Origin: UBA6244 sp965140775
GTDB lineage: Bacteria > Bacteroidota > Bacteroidia > Bacteroidales > F082
Assembly: GCA_965140775.1 (NCBI GenBank)
Contig: OZ223471.1
Location: 1,240,001 to 1,304,000 of the forward strand
Direction: 5' to 3'
DNA length: 64,000 bases
In this document: piece by piece, positions 1-8,806 of the stretch
How the letters are laid out: each line of letters begins with the position of its first letter
Numbering within the stretch: position 1 is the stretch's first letter
The notes under the pieces: generated by a model
Told to the model about the DNA's origin: nothing
Databases searched by the model: none
The model's input: only the letters and a program-made list of their open reading frames with translations
Translations under genes and position numbers: made by a program

Positions 1-1
1 A

Positions 2-1828
2 ATAGATCAGTTTGCCACCGATCGCATTGAGGTCATCAAAGGACCGGCCTCGTTGATGTTTGGCTCCGATGCCATCGGAGGCGTGGTGGATATCAGACAA
101 ATGCATGTGCCCGAAAAGCATACCCTGGGTGGGGTGGTCAACCTCACCGGAAAAACAAATAACAAAATGGGAGGGGCCTCGGTAAACCTTAACGGACGGA
201 GCGATCACTTGTATTTTGATGCCAGAGGAACCTATGTCAACTATGCCGACTTCCGGGTACCAACGGATGTGGTGGATATATATAACTATCCCGTTCACCT
301 CCACAACCACCAACTACGAAATACAGCCGGTCGTGAGGCCAATGTGCATTTGAATTTGGGAATCATTCAAAATAATTGGAATTCCACCATGTACATGAGT
401 CAGGTTTACAGCAAATCCGGCTTTTTTGCCAATGCACACGGCCTCGAGCCCCTACAAGTGGTTGATTCCGTTTATGATGCCAACGACCGTGATGTGATGC
501 ATCCTTTTCAGGAAGTTACTCACCTGAAATTGATTAACCGCACTTCGTTTTATTATGGAAAAGGCAGATGGGAGTTAGAATGGGGATATCAAAACAATTT
601 CAGGCAGGAGTGGAGCGATTATGTAAGTCATGGATTTATGCCACCTGTTTTTCCTGATTCGTTGGGGATGCCGGAAAACCTCGAACGGCAATTCAACAAA
701 AATACCCTCTCGGCCAAGGGAAAGTTGGTGATGACCAAAGGCAAACACACCCTTACCACCGGATTTTCAGCCGAGTACCAGCACAATGCCATCGCCGGTT
801 GGAGTTTTATCATTCCGGCTTTTGAGCAGTTGACAGCAGGAGTTTTTCTGTTGGATAAAATCACACTCAACGAACAATGGATTCTCAATGGTGGCATCCG
901 GTTCGATCTGGGAAACCTGAATGCCAAAGCTTACGACGACTGGTTTCCGTCACCGATAGTTCATGGGCAGGATACCGTTTGGGTGTATTTGCAACGTGCC
1001 GCCGACCTTCAGCGTACTTTTAGCAGCACCAGCTGGGCAGTGGGAGCCAACTACAATGGAGCCCTTCTTTCGGTGAAAGCCAACGCGGGGAAAAGTTTCC
1101 GAATGCCAACCGCACAGGAACTCTCGGCCAATGGGGTGAATTACCACCACTTTAGTTTTGAACAAGGCGACTCCACGCTGCATCCCGAAGTGTCGTACCA
1201 ACTGGACGTGAGTGCCGAACTCACCTTCCCCCATTGGGCTGTTCAAGTTAGTCCGTTTGTCAATTATTTCCCCAACTATATCTACCTCAATCCCACGCCT
1301 TTTCACGATTATCTTTATGGTGCCGGCAATCAGGTGTATCAATATACCGAAAGTGAGGTGTTCAGATACGGCGGTGAGTTGCATTGGCACATGCACCCGT
1401 TTCATTGGATGAAGGCCGGTGTGATTGCAGAATACGTTTATTCGGTGCAGCTCTCGGGTGCCAAAAAGAATTTCACGCTGCCGTTTTCGCCTCCCGCACG
1501 TTTTTTGTTCAATGTAACCTGGTTGCCACATGCCTTCAAGGGCTTGAAAAACAATTACTTTTCCATTGATTATGTGGTGACTGCTGCCCAAAACAGAATC
1601 GTTCCTCCTGAACTTACCACACCCGGTCATCAGGCGATAAATCTGTCGGCGGGTACGGCCATCAAATGGAACAAACAATGGGTGGAGGTCAATTTGCAGG
1701 TGCGTAATCTGTTCAATACCAAATACTTCAACCACACAAGTTATTACCGGATTATCGGTGTGCCCGAACCCGGAATAAATTTTATCGTTAACGTCAGTGT
1801 GCCATTTAGCATTTTAGGTCATGAATAG
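2..1828 (+). CDS. TonB-dependent outer-membrane receptor, 5' end outside window
   Basis: Partial gene: the frame is open from base 2 and the N-terminus lies upstream of the window. The first visible residues include the end of a TonB plug domain (DRIEVIKGPASLMFGSDAIG, starting near base 20), followed by about 570 residues with the alternating aromatic/hydrophobic strands of a 22-strand beta-barrel. It would import a metal complex or other small ligand across the outer membrane using TonB energy. The stop overlaps the start of the next ORF by 8 bases, and two lipoprotein genes follow, so this is probably the first visible gene of an uptake operon. The His-rich downstream partners hint at a metal ligand, but that is inference. 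An apparent start at base 53 is only an internal TTG and is not the true start. Confidence 0.93.
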   Translation: MDQFATDRIEVIKGPASLMFGSDAIGGVVDIRQMHVPEKHTLGGVVNLTGKTNNKMGGASVNLNGRSDHLYFDARGTYVNYADFRVPTDVVDIYNYPVHLHNHQLRNTAGREANVHLNLGIIQNNWNSTMYMSQVYSKSGFFANAHGLEPLQVVDSVYDANDRDVMHPFQEVTHLKLINRTSFYYGKGRWELEWGYQNNFRQEWSDYVSHGFMPPVFPDSLGMPENLERQFNKNTLSAKGKLVMTKGKHTLTTGFSAEYQHNAIAGWSFIIPAFEQLTAGVFLLDKITLNEQWILNGGIRFDLGNLNAKAYDDWFPSPIVHGQDTVWVYLQRAADLQRTFSSTSWAVGANYNGALLSVKANAGKSFRMPTAQELSANGVNYHHFSFEQGDSTLHPEVSYQLDVSAELTFPHWAVQVSPFVNYFPNYIYLNPTPFHDYLYGAGNQVYQYTESEVFRYGGELHWHMHPFHWMKAGVIAEYVYSVQLSGAKKNFTLPFSPPARFLFNVTWLPHAFKGLKNNYFSIDYVVTAAQNRIVPPELTTPGHQAINLSAGTAIKWNKQWVEVNLQVRNLFNTKYFNHTSYYRIIGVPEPGINFIVNVSVPFSILGHE

Positions 1829-2150
1829 AACTTCAGTTGCCTCTGCCCGTTTGGTTACCTTATTGTTGGCGATATTGTTTTTAAGTCCTTCGCTGCTCAA
1901 GCCTTTGCATTTTGTGGCCATCCACCACCATTACCAAAGCTGGACTGCGGAAGTTTCCGTTGATTTTACACCTGTACATTGCTTGGTTCATGACTTTTTG
2001 TTGTTTAGCTATGTGAAGGAAACTTCTCAGGAATTTCAAAAACCCGGATGGAATCATATGGTGTTGATTACAGATGGACAAACCAATCCAAAATACCATA
2101 AGCCAAGTCACCAACCGGAAACGAGAGGTCCGCCCAAAATACCTGTTTGA
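1821..2150 (+). CDS. small membrane-anchored His-rich hypothetical protein
   Basis: 109 residues. An N-terminal hydrophobic segment at about residues 11-27 looks like a signal anchor or uncleaved signal peptide. A cluster IHHHYQ at about 35-40 follows, then VHCLVHDF, giving several His and one Cys that could bind metal. The C-terminal 25 residues are polar and Pro-rich. The ATG overlaps the end of the TonB receptor by 8 bases, which suggests translational coupling and co-function. I do not recognise a named family. Small His-rich membrane proteins do occur next to metal-related TonB receptors in Bacteroidota, so an accessory role is plausible but unproven. Confidence 0.6.
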   Translation: MNRTSVASARLVTLLLAILFLSPSLLKPLHFVAIHHHYQSWTAEVSVDFTPVHCLVHDFLLFSYVKETSQEFQKPGWNHMVLITDGQTNPKYHKPSHQPETRGPPKIPV

Positions 2151-2209
2151 GCCCTTTTCAGGGAAAAATCTAGTCAGTTTTTTAACCAATTTCACAAAAA
2201 CATATAAAA

Positions 2210-3052
2210 ATGAAAAATACGATTAAATATATGCGGGTAGTTGTGCTTCTCGGAGTATCGGTAATGATGCTCGCAACTGCTTGTAAAAAAGAGGATAACA
2301 ACCCACCTGTGATTTCCAATTTTGAGGTGGGACTCAGTAATTCACACATTGCCTATGTGGGTGCCGATTTGCACCTGGAGGCTGATATTGTGGCACAAAA
2401 TAACATAGAAACCGTTGAAGTCCGTATTCATGTGGAAGACGCCTCCCTGGTTCCTTCGGGAATTATTCCTTGGGAAGTTGATTCGGTTTATACTCAATTC
2501 TCAGGTAAGAAAAACACCCTGTTTCATGAACATATACCTATTCCTTCCGAAGTATATGTGGGTGCCTATCACCTCCATTTTGTTGTCACCGATATGGAAG
2601 GAAATCAAACCGACATGGAAGCAGATTTGCAACTGGAAGTGCCCAACGACACGGAAAGTCCTGTGGTGGAGGTTACGCAGTATCCGGAAGATACTCAGGT
2701 GTTCCATTCGGGTGAGGTGATTTCCATTAGTGCTTTACTCACCGACAACATTGCCCTTGGCGGAACCTATGTGGCACTTGTCAGGGCCGACCAGCAACTT
2801 GCCGACTCCCTGATTAGGGCAGACAACACCATCACCGTGTTGCATTTCCATGAATTTGTGGATCCGGATGAATATCAACTAAACGCGAGTATTACCGTTG
2901 GTGTCGATTTCGACAACAATATTCCTCCAAAGGAAATTACCGGCGATTTGGCCTGGCAATCGGGTGAATACTATCTGGTAATCAAAGCGGTGGATGCCTT
3001 TGGTGGACACATCACTTACTCTTCGCATTATTCGTTTCACATTGAATTATAA
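2210..3052 (+). CDS. DUF4625-like lipoprotein, probably two tandem domains
   Basis: 280 residues. The signal peptide ends in the lipobox LATAC (Cys25), so the protein is a lipoprotein. The rest resembles two tandem Ig-like modules. The first (about 35-145) contains ETVEVRIHVED and the closing GAYHLHFVVTDMEGNQ typical of DUF4625. The second (about 150-280) begins DTESPVVEVTQYPED and ends with YYLVIKAVDAFGGH. It lies 59 bases after the small His-rich gene and 3 bases before a second DUF4625 protein, so they are co-transcribed. Function is unknown; the linkage suggests a surface or periplasmic accessory of the TonB receptor. Confidence 0.82.
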   Translation: MKNTIKYMRVVVLLGVSVMMLATACKKEDNNPPVISNFEVGLSNSHIAYVGADLHLEADIVAQNNIETVEVRIHVEDASLVPSGIIPWEVDSVYTQFSGKKNTLFHEHIPIPSEVYVGAYHLHFVVTDMEGNQTDMEADLQLEVPNDTESPVVEVTQYPEDTQVFHSGEVISISALLTDNIALGGTYVALVRADQQLADSLIRADNTITVLHFHEFVDPDEYQLNASITVGVDFDNNIPPKEITGDLAWQSGEYYLVIKAVDAFGGHITYSSHYSFHIEL

Positions 3053-3055
3053 ACC

Positions 3056-3535
3056 ATGAAAAAATTATTTTTAGTACCGATTTTCCTGTTGGCCATCGGT
3101 CTGCTCTCATGCAGCAAAACGGAAACCGATCAAACCTATCCGGAAATCAACATGGAGGAGGCAGGGGCTTTTCCGCTCAATTGCGATACCCTGTGGATTG
3201 GGCAATCCTTTAGTTTTAAAGCGTTGCTTCACGATAACAATCAATTGGGATCGTATAGCCTGGAGATTCACAACAACTTCGATCACCACACCCATAGCAC
3301 CGATGTGGCGGAATGTACATTCGATCCCGTCAAAACACCGGTGAATCCATTCCTGTTTATTCAGGAATATCCCATTCCGGAAGGTTTGCAGGATTATTCA
3401 GCTGATAGGTCCATCACCATTCCGGCAGGGGTGGATCCGGGTGATTACCATTTTATGATCCGGCTCACGGATGCCGAGGGTTGGCAAACCATTAAAGGGA
3501 TTAGTGTGAAGTTGGCGGAGGGTTCTGTGAACTAA
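3056..3535 (+). CDS. DUF4625 family lipoprotein
   Basis: 159 residues. Signal peptide with lipobox LLSC (Cys19). The family hallmark is clear: SYSLEIHNNFDHHTHSTD at about residues 72-89, followed by a PAGVDPGDYHFMIRLTDAEG ending near residue 145. The His-rich HNNFDHHTH segment could bind a metal, which would fit its place behind a TonB receptor and a His-rich membrane protein; this is inference. The gene starts 3 bases after the preceding lipoprotein and is the last of the cluster. Its stop overlaps the stop of the convergent ppk2 gene by 4 bases. Confidence 0.85.
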   Translation: MKKLFLVPIFLLAIGLLSCSKTETDQTYPEINMEEAGAFPLNCDTLWIGQSFSFKALLHDNNQLGSYSLEIHNNFDHHTHSTDVAECTFDPVKTPVNPFLFIQEYPIPEGLQDYSADRSITIPAGVDPGDYHFMIRLTDAEGWQTIKGISVKLAEGSVN

Positions 3536-4344
3536 CTGTAGTGATCTTTAATAAAGTGTTGTTCCTCAATGGGCGGTCTGACGTAATCTTCTTCAGGCCG
3601 CCTTGGTTTTAGTTCGATGTCTGCGTGAGGAAGTTCGTGATACGGAATCTTGCCCAGCAGGTGGTGAATGGTATTGAGTCGTGCCTTTTTTTTATCGTCG
3701 GCAGGTACATCAAACCAAGGAGATATTTTGGTATCGGTGTAGTCGAACATGGTGTCTTTGGCCTTGGAATATTCTACCCACAATTCGCGTGATTTGATAT
3801 CCATCGGACTGAGTTTCCATCGTTTGGTGGGGTCGTCGAGCCGGGCCTGAAATCGTTTTTCCTGCTCTTCGATACTTACCGAAAACCAATACTTGATCAG
3901 GATAATACCCGAGCGGATGAGCATTTGCTCGAAGTTGGGGCACGAACGCAGAAACTCCCAATACTCTTCTTTGGTACAAAAATCCATCACATGTTCCACC
4001 CCTCCACGGTTGTACCATGAGCGGTCGAACAGTACCATTTCGCCGGCTGCGGGCAGATGGGCCACATAGCGTTGAAAATACCATTGGGTTTTTTCTTTCT
4101 CGGTGGGCGTTCCCAGGGCTACCACCCTACAAATACGAGGATTCATGGGGGCGGTAATGGTTTTAATCACTCCTCCCTTTCCGGCGGCATCGCGTCCCTC
4201 AAAAATTACCACCACTTTTAGTCCTTTGGCTTTAATCCACTCCTGAAGTTTCACCAGTTCCACCGAAAGTTTGGCATATTCTTTCTCGTAGCATCTTTTT
4301 TTGAGCTTTCCGTTTTTGTTCAAGTACTTTTTTTCTTTCTTCAT
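3532..4344 (-). CDS. ppk2: polyphosphate kinase 2 family protein
   Basis: 270 residues from the ATG at 4344. PPK2 enzymes transfer phosphate between polyphosphate and nucleotides. Walker A EGRDAAGKGG is at residues 49-58, and the lid/Walker B region LFDRSWYNRGGVEHVM is at about 105-120. The length fits a single-domain class I PPK2. A GTG at 4383 would add 13 residues and overlap the upstream mscS stop as GTGA. I prefer the ATG because MKKEKKYL... gives the usual basic start of the family, but the GTG start with translational coupling cannot be excluded. It is in the same direction as the MscS gene, suggesting a stress-related operon. Confidence 0.93.
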   Translation of the reverse strand: MKKEKKYLNKNGKLKKRCYEKEYAKLSVELVKLQEWIKAKGLKVVVIFEGRDAAGKGGVIKTITAPMNPRICRVVALGTPTEKEKTQWYFQRYVAHLPAAGEMVLFDRSWYNRGGVEHVMDFCTKEEYWEFLRSCPNFEQMLIRSGIILIKYWFSVSIEEQEKRFQARLDDPTKRWKLSPMDIKSRELWVEYSKAKDTMFDYTDTKISPWFDVPADDKKKARLNTIHHLLGKIPYHELPHADIELKPRRPEEDYVRPPIEEQHFIKDHYS

Positions 4345-4379
4345 GGCTTGGATATTAGGAGGTGAAAGCCCGGCAAGGC

Positions 4380-5660
4380 TCACATTTGAGGCAATGGTGC
4401 CAAGGCGTGGCTATTGCTCGACGGATACTGAAATACCCGCAAATCGAATTCGGGAATTACCGCCAGCACATGGTCGAATATCGACACCTGAATTTCTTCG
4501 TAAGCTACCCATTCGGTGGTGGTAGTAAATACATACAATTCGATGGGAATTCCTTTTTCGGTGGGTTGCAACTGCCTCACGATAAAGGTCATGTCCTGAT
4601 TGATGTCGGGACGGTTTCGCAGATAGGCCTTGAGGTAGGCTTGAAAAACGCCCAGATTGGTTTGGCGTCGGCCGTTTACTTTTACCGTGGGGTCTATCTG
4701 AAGGGCTTCGTTGTAGGCTTTAATTTCTTTTTCGCGGTTGTCGATGTATTCGGTGATTATCTGAATTTTCCTAAACCGCTCCAGCATTTCGGGGGTGCAA
4801 AATTTTACGGTGTCCATGTCGATGTTGATGGACCGCTTGATACGCCGTCCTCCCGATTCTTCCATGCCCCGCCAGTTTTGGAAACTGTCGCTCACCATGC
4901 TGTAAGTGGGTATGGTGACGATGGTTTTGTCGAAATTTTGCACCTTCACTGTGGTGAGGTTGATTTCGATTACCGTTCCATCGGCTCCATATTTGTTCAT
5001 GGTAATCCAGTCGCCAATGCGCACCATCTTGTTGAAAGTCAACTGTAAACCGCCGGCAAACCCCAGGATTGGATCCTTGAAAATCAACATCAATACTGCC
5101 GAAATGGTTCCCAAACTGAGGAACAAAGTGCTGAGGTCTTTGTCGAAGAGGTATCCGATAATTCCCAGCAAACCAACCAGATAGGTTAAAATTTTCAACA
5201 CCTGGATGGGACCTGCAATGGGATGTTCTTTGGCAAAGGAATAACGGTTGTAATAATCGTTGATGGTACTCAAAACGCTGTCAATCACCAGAATAACTAC
5301 CACATAAAAAAATACGGCAGTAATCGATCGGATGGTTTCTGATGTTTCGGGAAAGCTAAAAACAGGGTCCTTTACCGCATAATAAATCCACAAGGCCGGC
5401 ACCAGAAAGGCCAGCTTTTTAAAAAATCTGTTTTTAAGCAACAAATCATCGAGCCGGTTTTTACTTCGGTTGATTATCGGAAAAATGATGGCTTTCATCA
5501 GCACCACGGTAATTCGATACAAGCCGTAGGCAATGAAAGCCAGTAAAATATAGGCCAGGGTCTGGATAATGATTTCTGATGAATCCTGCGATAAACCACC
5601 TGCCTGCAACAGGTTGTCCAGGTAAGTTTGAATGGTTTTTAGCGACTCCCGAAATATCAT
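4380..5660 (-). CDS. MscS-family mechanosensitive ion channel (YbdG-like)
   Basis: 426 residues. Four or five hydrophobic segments lie between about residues 30 and 200. They are followed by the MscS pore and beta domain, with TISAVLMLIFKDPILGFAGG at about 190-210 and IGDWITMNKYGADGTVIEIN just after it. The long C-terminal domain (about 260-426) resembles the YbdG/MscM type more than short MscS. It would release solutes across the inner membrane during hypo-osmotic shock. It starts 13 bases downstream of the unknown gene at 5674-6372, and its stop lies at the possible upstream start of ppk2, so the three genes probably form one transcript. Confidence 0.92.
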   Translation of the reverse strand: MIFRESLKTIQTYLDNLLQAGGLSQDSSEIIIQTLAYILLAFIAYGLYRITVVLMKAIIFPIINRSKNRLDDLLLKNRFFKKLAFLVPALWIYYAVKDPVFSFPETSETIRSITAVFFYVVVILVIDSVLSTINDYYNRYSFAKEHPIAGPIQVLKILTYLVGLLGIIGYLFDKDLSTLFLSLGTISAVLMLIFKDPILGFAGGLQLTFNKMVRIGDWITMNKYGADGTVIEINLTTVKVQNFDKTIVTIPTYSMVSDSFQNWRGMEESGGRRIKRSINIDMDTVKFCTPEMLERFRKIQIITEYIDNREKEIKAYNEALQIDPTVKVNGRRQTNLGVFQAYLKAYLRNRPDINQDMTFIVRQLQPTEKGIPIELYVFTTTTEWVAYEEIQVSIFDHVLAVIPEFDLRVFQYPSSNSHALAPLPQM

Positions 5661-5673
5661 GTGTCAATAAGGC

Positions 5674-6372
5674 TTAGTTTATGGCTTCCAGGTATTTGTC
5701 GCGAATATATTTTAGTTTTTCAGGGCTGCATTTTTCGTCGTAAATTCTTACCATATCCATCATGCCATCTTCGGTGAACACATTGGTTTGGGCAGCATCA
5801 AAATTGTGGTCTTCGATGTTGTATTTCAGGTTCATGGTTACTTTTTCGAAGGTGCTCCACCTCATCTGCACCGGAAGCTCGATGTAATAGGTTTCGGGAC
5901 TGTCGAGGTCTCTGAATACGTGTTCAGAAATTTCCTGCATCTTAAAAAATTTCCTGATGCGAATAATGCTCTCGTAAGGGGCTGTTTTTTTGGCTTTCAG
6001 AAAATCGATTCCGGCTTCCTTAAAATGTTGAATTATTTCGGATATGGCGTGATAGGAAACCGACTTAAACCGAATGACATTTACCTGTTTATTTTGCAGA
6101 GCGATGGTTCCCGGAGTGGCATTAAACGATTTGTGGTATTGTTTTTTTACTGCCTGAATGGCTCGGAGTATGCGTTCGTCGTTGTGCATCACGCTGGTAA
6201 CAGCAAAAAGCGAGTCGGGATCGAGCTGGTCGGGAATAGTGGTACCATGGTATCCCGGGAAGGGTTGAAGTGATTCGAGGATTAATGCCTGACTGCTTGT
6301 GGCACTTTCTACGGAGGCCAGTTTTTCTTTCTTGATAACAGTTCCAATGGTCTGAATGTTGCGTAGGCTCAT
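5674..6372 (-). CDS. conserved-looking hypothetical protein
   Basis: 232 residues, soluble, with no signal peptide or membrane segment visible. The sequence is mixed alpha/beta with several charged helices (AISEIIQHFKEAGIDFLKAK; IRIRKFFKMQE). I do not recognise a family. It lies 13 bases upstream of the MscS channel gene in the same direction, so it is probably co-transcribed with mscS and ppk2. Codon use matches its neighbours, and the ATG at 6372 is the only good start. Confidence 0.8.
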   Translation of the reverse strand: MSLRNIQTIGTVIKKEKLASVESATSSQALILESLQPFPGYHGTTIPDQLDPDSLFAVTSVMHNDERILRAIQAVKKQYHKSFNATPGTIALQNKQVNVIRFKSVSYHAISEIIQHFKEAGIDFLKAKKTAPYESIIRIRKFFKMQEISEHVFRDLDSPETYYIELPVQMRWSTFEKVTMNLKYNIEDHNFDAAQTNVFTEDGMMDMVRIYDEKCSPEKLKYIRDKYLEAIN

Positions 6373-6448
6373 AAGATTAATTAGTTAGTTAAACAGTAGT
6401 TTGACAGAAAGCTAAGATAAAAAGTTTTTTGCTTGGCGAACAATGGAG

Positions 6449-7057
6449 CTAAAAAAAGTTTTCAGCGTGTTCGCCCGGTTTTTGCAACAATACAAATAAC
6501 TCCCTGTTTCTGCGGGGTTTGATGGAGTTGGTGGACAGAGCTAGGTGTTGAATAGTAAATTTACTTGCAAACAATTGGCGATAGTGGTCTTCGGAGCCCC
6601 CGAAGGGTGGTCTGTTCCAATCAAATTCGTGGTTGAATAACAAGCCGACCAGCTTGCCTCCGGGATGCAATAGATTACGCATTTTATCCACATAATCTGC
6701 CCTGCGGTTGGGCTCGATGGAGCTCATAAAGGTTTGTTCCACAATCAAATCGTATGTTCCTTCATGTTGGAAGAAGTCTTCAAAAAGTATTTGCTCATCG
6801 GGAAAATCAGGACATCGCATCCGGAATTTTGCCTGACTTTCCGCGGAGAAATCCAGGAAAAACACCTGAGAAAATCCGGCTTTGTAGAGATATTCCACCT
6901 CCCAACCACTGCCTGCGCCCGGCACCAAAATACGTAGTTGTTTGTCGGTAAGCTGGTCGAAATAGGAACAAAGGGGCGGGGAGGCGTAGCCAATATCCCA
7001 CCCCGTTTTGGGAAGTTTGTACTGTTCGTCCCAATAGGATTGCGACAACCATTCCAT
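6449..7057 (-). CDS. TPMT-type SAM-dependent methyltransferase
   Basis: 202 residues. The N-terminal W-x6-W-x8 pattern (SYWDEQYKLPKTGWDIG) and the SAM-binding loop ILVPGAGSGWEVEYL at about residues 43-57 are typical of the thiopurine S-methyltransferase superfamily. The acidic post-I position FFLDFS and the later FVLLQKPG end also fit. Substrate cannot be predicted; relatives methylate thiol, halide or small-molecule acceptors. Its start lies 4 bases downstream of the end of the C1B peptidase gene on the same strand, so the two are probably co-transcribed. Confidence 0.88.
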   Translation of the reverse strand: MEWLSQSYWDEQYKLPKTGWDIGYASPPLCSYFDQLTDKQLRILVPGAGSGWEVEYLYKAGFSQVFFLDFSAESQAKFRMRCPDFPDEQILFEDFFQHEGTYDLIVEQTFMSSIEPNRRADYVDKMRNLLHPGGKLVGLLFNHEFDWNRPPFGGSEDHYRQLFASKFTIQHLALSTNSIKPRRNRELFVLLQKPGEHAENFF

Positions 7058-7061
7058 GTTT

Positions 7062-8471
7062 TTATTGTTCAGGCATAAACATGGGATCCCATGGGGGAAG
7101 CATGATGGGTTGTTGATTTAATATATCCAGCACTTGGGCGTCGATGTATTTTTTGTTGATAATCAGGCGAAACATGTATTCGTCGAACCAGGCATCGGTC
7201 ATGGTGAGATAGCCTTTGTCGCCTTTGTCGGCACCCCAACTGTTTTCCAACTTCCATTTGTCGATGGTGCCATCGGGCAATACGTTCACACCAATGAGTG
7301 CCATGCCGTGGGTAGAACCGCTTTCAAAGGTTTGAATACGAGCTTTTTTGTCCATGCCAAACTCCACGCCAAAGAGGTCGTTGTAGTTGTAGTTGTTGAT
7401 GTCGAGGGTTCCGCTTTGCATGTTTAGTTGTTTCCCCACATCGCACGAAAAATACATGGCTTCGTTGGCAATAATCGAGCGTTTGGCAAATTCCTTGATT
7501 TGGTCGTTGGGCAGGTTGATGTATTTCCAGTTGCCACCTTCCACCAGGTTGCGGTCGTATTGAATTTCGTACAGTTTGTTGTATTCCTTGGCGGGATCGT
7601 TCATAAACATGACATAGTTGGATAAATCAACACCGATGATTTCATCGTAAAAACCTTTGGGGGTGTAGGTTTGGGGTTCGCTGATGGTTCCGTCGGCATC
7701 CTTAAATTGCCATACAAATTCTACCGGAGGTTCTCCCAAACTCAGCACCAGCATCCGGTAAATGTCGGCCAGCATGTCCAGTTTGGCTTCCGCTTTTTTT
7801 TCTTCTGCCATTTTCGACAAGGTAATCATACGTATTTTAAGGCCATCTTCGCGCAATTTTCGGGCAAGAAGGTTTGAAATCATCCGGGTGTTTTCACTTT
7901 GGTAGGTGTCGGGCATGGCCGTTGCGGGAACCAATCCGTACTTTTGAACCACATCTGCAAAGGTAGTCCACTGTCCGCCATCCCCTATGGGATTTTTAAA
8001 CAACCATTCCACTTCTCTGTCGTCGAGGGGTTTGCGTGCAGTAGAGATGGCTATTTCCAGAAAGAGGTTGGCTTTTTCAAACTGATCCCAGAAAAAGTTG
8101 TAGGTATGACTGAAGTCGAAATCGTTTACCTTGTACTTTTCTTGCACCATGGGTTTGAGGGTGTTCAAACCTGTGTATAACCAACATCTTCCCGATGATT
8201 TTTGGTTGGCAATGCCCTTGGTGGTTACTTCGTTGCTGAAAAAATTATTGACCTTGCCTTCGTTTTCGTGGTTTTCGGCCAGTTTTTTAATGTCGTTGGC
8301 GGTAATGGCATTCATCAGCGCCGTATTTTCGGGTGTATCCTTGAATTCAGCCCTGATTTTGTCCAACATTTTAGGAGTAATGGCACCTGATTTCTCCTGA
8401 GCATATCCTCCAAAAGAGATCGTGATTACAATGATAACGGCAAGCAGCCGGGTGAAATTTTTCATGATCAT
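7062..8471 (-). CDS. secreted C1B cysteine peptidase (bleomycin hydrolase/aminopeptidase C-like)
   Basis: 469 residues. A signal peptide covers about residues 1-24 (ends GGYAQ), so the enzyme is exported, whereas classical bleomycin hydrolases are cytosolic. The catalytic Cys96 lies in NQKSSGRCWLYTGLN, the His in STHGMALIGVN (about 388) and the Asn in LENSWGADKG (about 412): a complete papain-type triad. The length matches family C1B. Two ATGs (8471 and 8465) are possible. It lies 2 bases downstream of the SUI1 gene and 4 bases before the methyltransferase gene in the same direction. It probably trims peptides in the periplasm. Confidence 0.93.
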   Translation of the reverse strand: MIMKNFTRLLAVIIVITISFGGYAQEKSGAITPKMLDKIRAEFKDTPENTALMNAITANDIKKLAENHENEGKVNNFFSNEVTTKGIANQKSSGRCWLYTGLNTLKPMVQEKYKVNDFDFSHTYNFFWDQFEKANLFLEIAISTARKPLDDREVEWLFKNPIGDGGQWTTFADVVQKYGLVPATAMPDTYQSENTRMISNLLARKLREDGLKIRMITLSKMAEEKKAEAKLDMLADIYRMLVLSLGEPPVEFVWQFKDADGTISEPQTYTPKGFYDEIIGVDLSNYVMFMNDPAKEYNKLYEIQYDRNLVEGGNWKYINLPNDQIKEFAKRSIIANEAMYFSCDVGKQLNMQSGTLDINNYNYNDLFGVEFGMDKKARIQTFESGSTHGMALIGVNVLPDGTIDKWKLENSWGADKGDKGYLTMTDAWFDEYMFRLIINKKYIDAQVLDILNQQPIMLPPWDPMFMPEQ

Positions 8472-8473
8472 AG

Positions 8474-8806
8474 TTATTTGGTTTTACATGTATATCCTGA
8501 TTGTTGTAGTATTTGGGCAATTTTTGTGCGAAAATCACCTTGAATGATGATTTGGTTGTCCTTGGAAGATCCGCCCACACCGCATTTGGTTTTCAGCATT
8601 TTGGCCAGTTCTTTCAGGTCGTTTTCGTTGCCCGTAAATCCGTCGATGAGTGTAACCGTTTTGCCCTTACGTTGTTTCTTGTCAAGCGAAACGATGAGTT
8701 TTTGGTCTTTGGGTGCCGGGGTTTCGATGGTTTCATCGTTGTCGTCTTGGGGCTTCCAGTCGGGATTGGTAGAAAAAACCAGGTTGAAGTCGTTAAATTT
8801 GGCCAT
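8474..8806 (-). CDS. yciH: SUI1/YciH-type translation factor (eIF1-like)
   Basis: 110 residues. A short acidic N-terminus is followed by a SUI1 domain at about residues 35-105, with the basic loop DKKQRKGKTVTLIDGF and the core KCGVGGSSKDNQIIIQGDFR. This matches bacterial YciH, which resembles eukaryotic eIF1 and acts on start-site fidelity on the 30S subunit. The gene overlaps the lipid kinase stop by 14 bases upstream and ends 2 bases before the peptidase, indicating one operon. The ATG at 8806 gives the expected length. Confidence 0.93.
   Translation of the reverse strand: MAKFNDFNLVFSTNPDWKPQDDNDETIETPAPKDQKLIVSLDKKQRKGKTVTLIDGFTGNENDLKELAKMLKTKCGVGGSSKDNQIIIQGDFRTKIAQILQQSGYTCKTK

Noticed and set aside
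53..55. TTG at 53 as start of the first gene
   Set aside because: The frame is open to the window edge and the TonB plug motif begins before this codon, so the gene starts upstream of the window.
950..1735. 261-codon minus-strand frame over the TonB receptor
   Set aside because: The plus strand is a clear receptor barrel; the antisense product has no recognisable feature.
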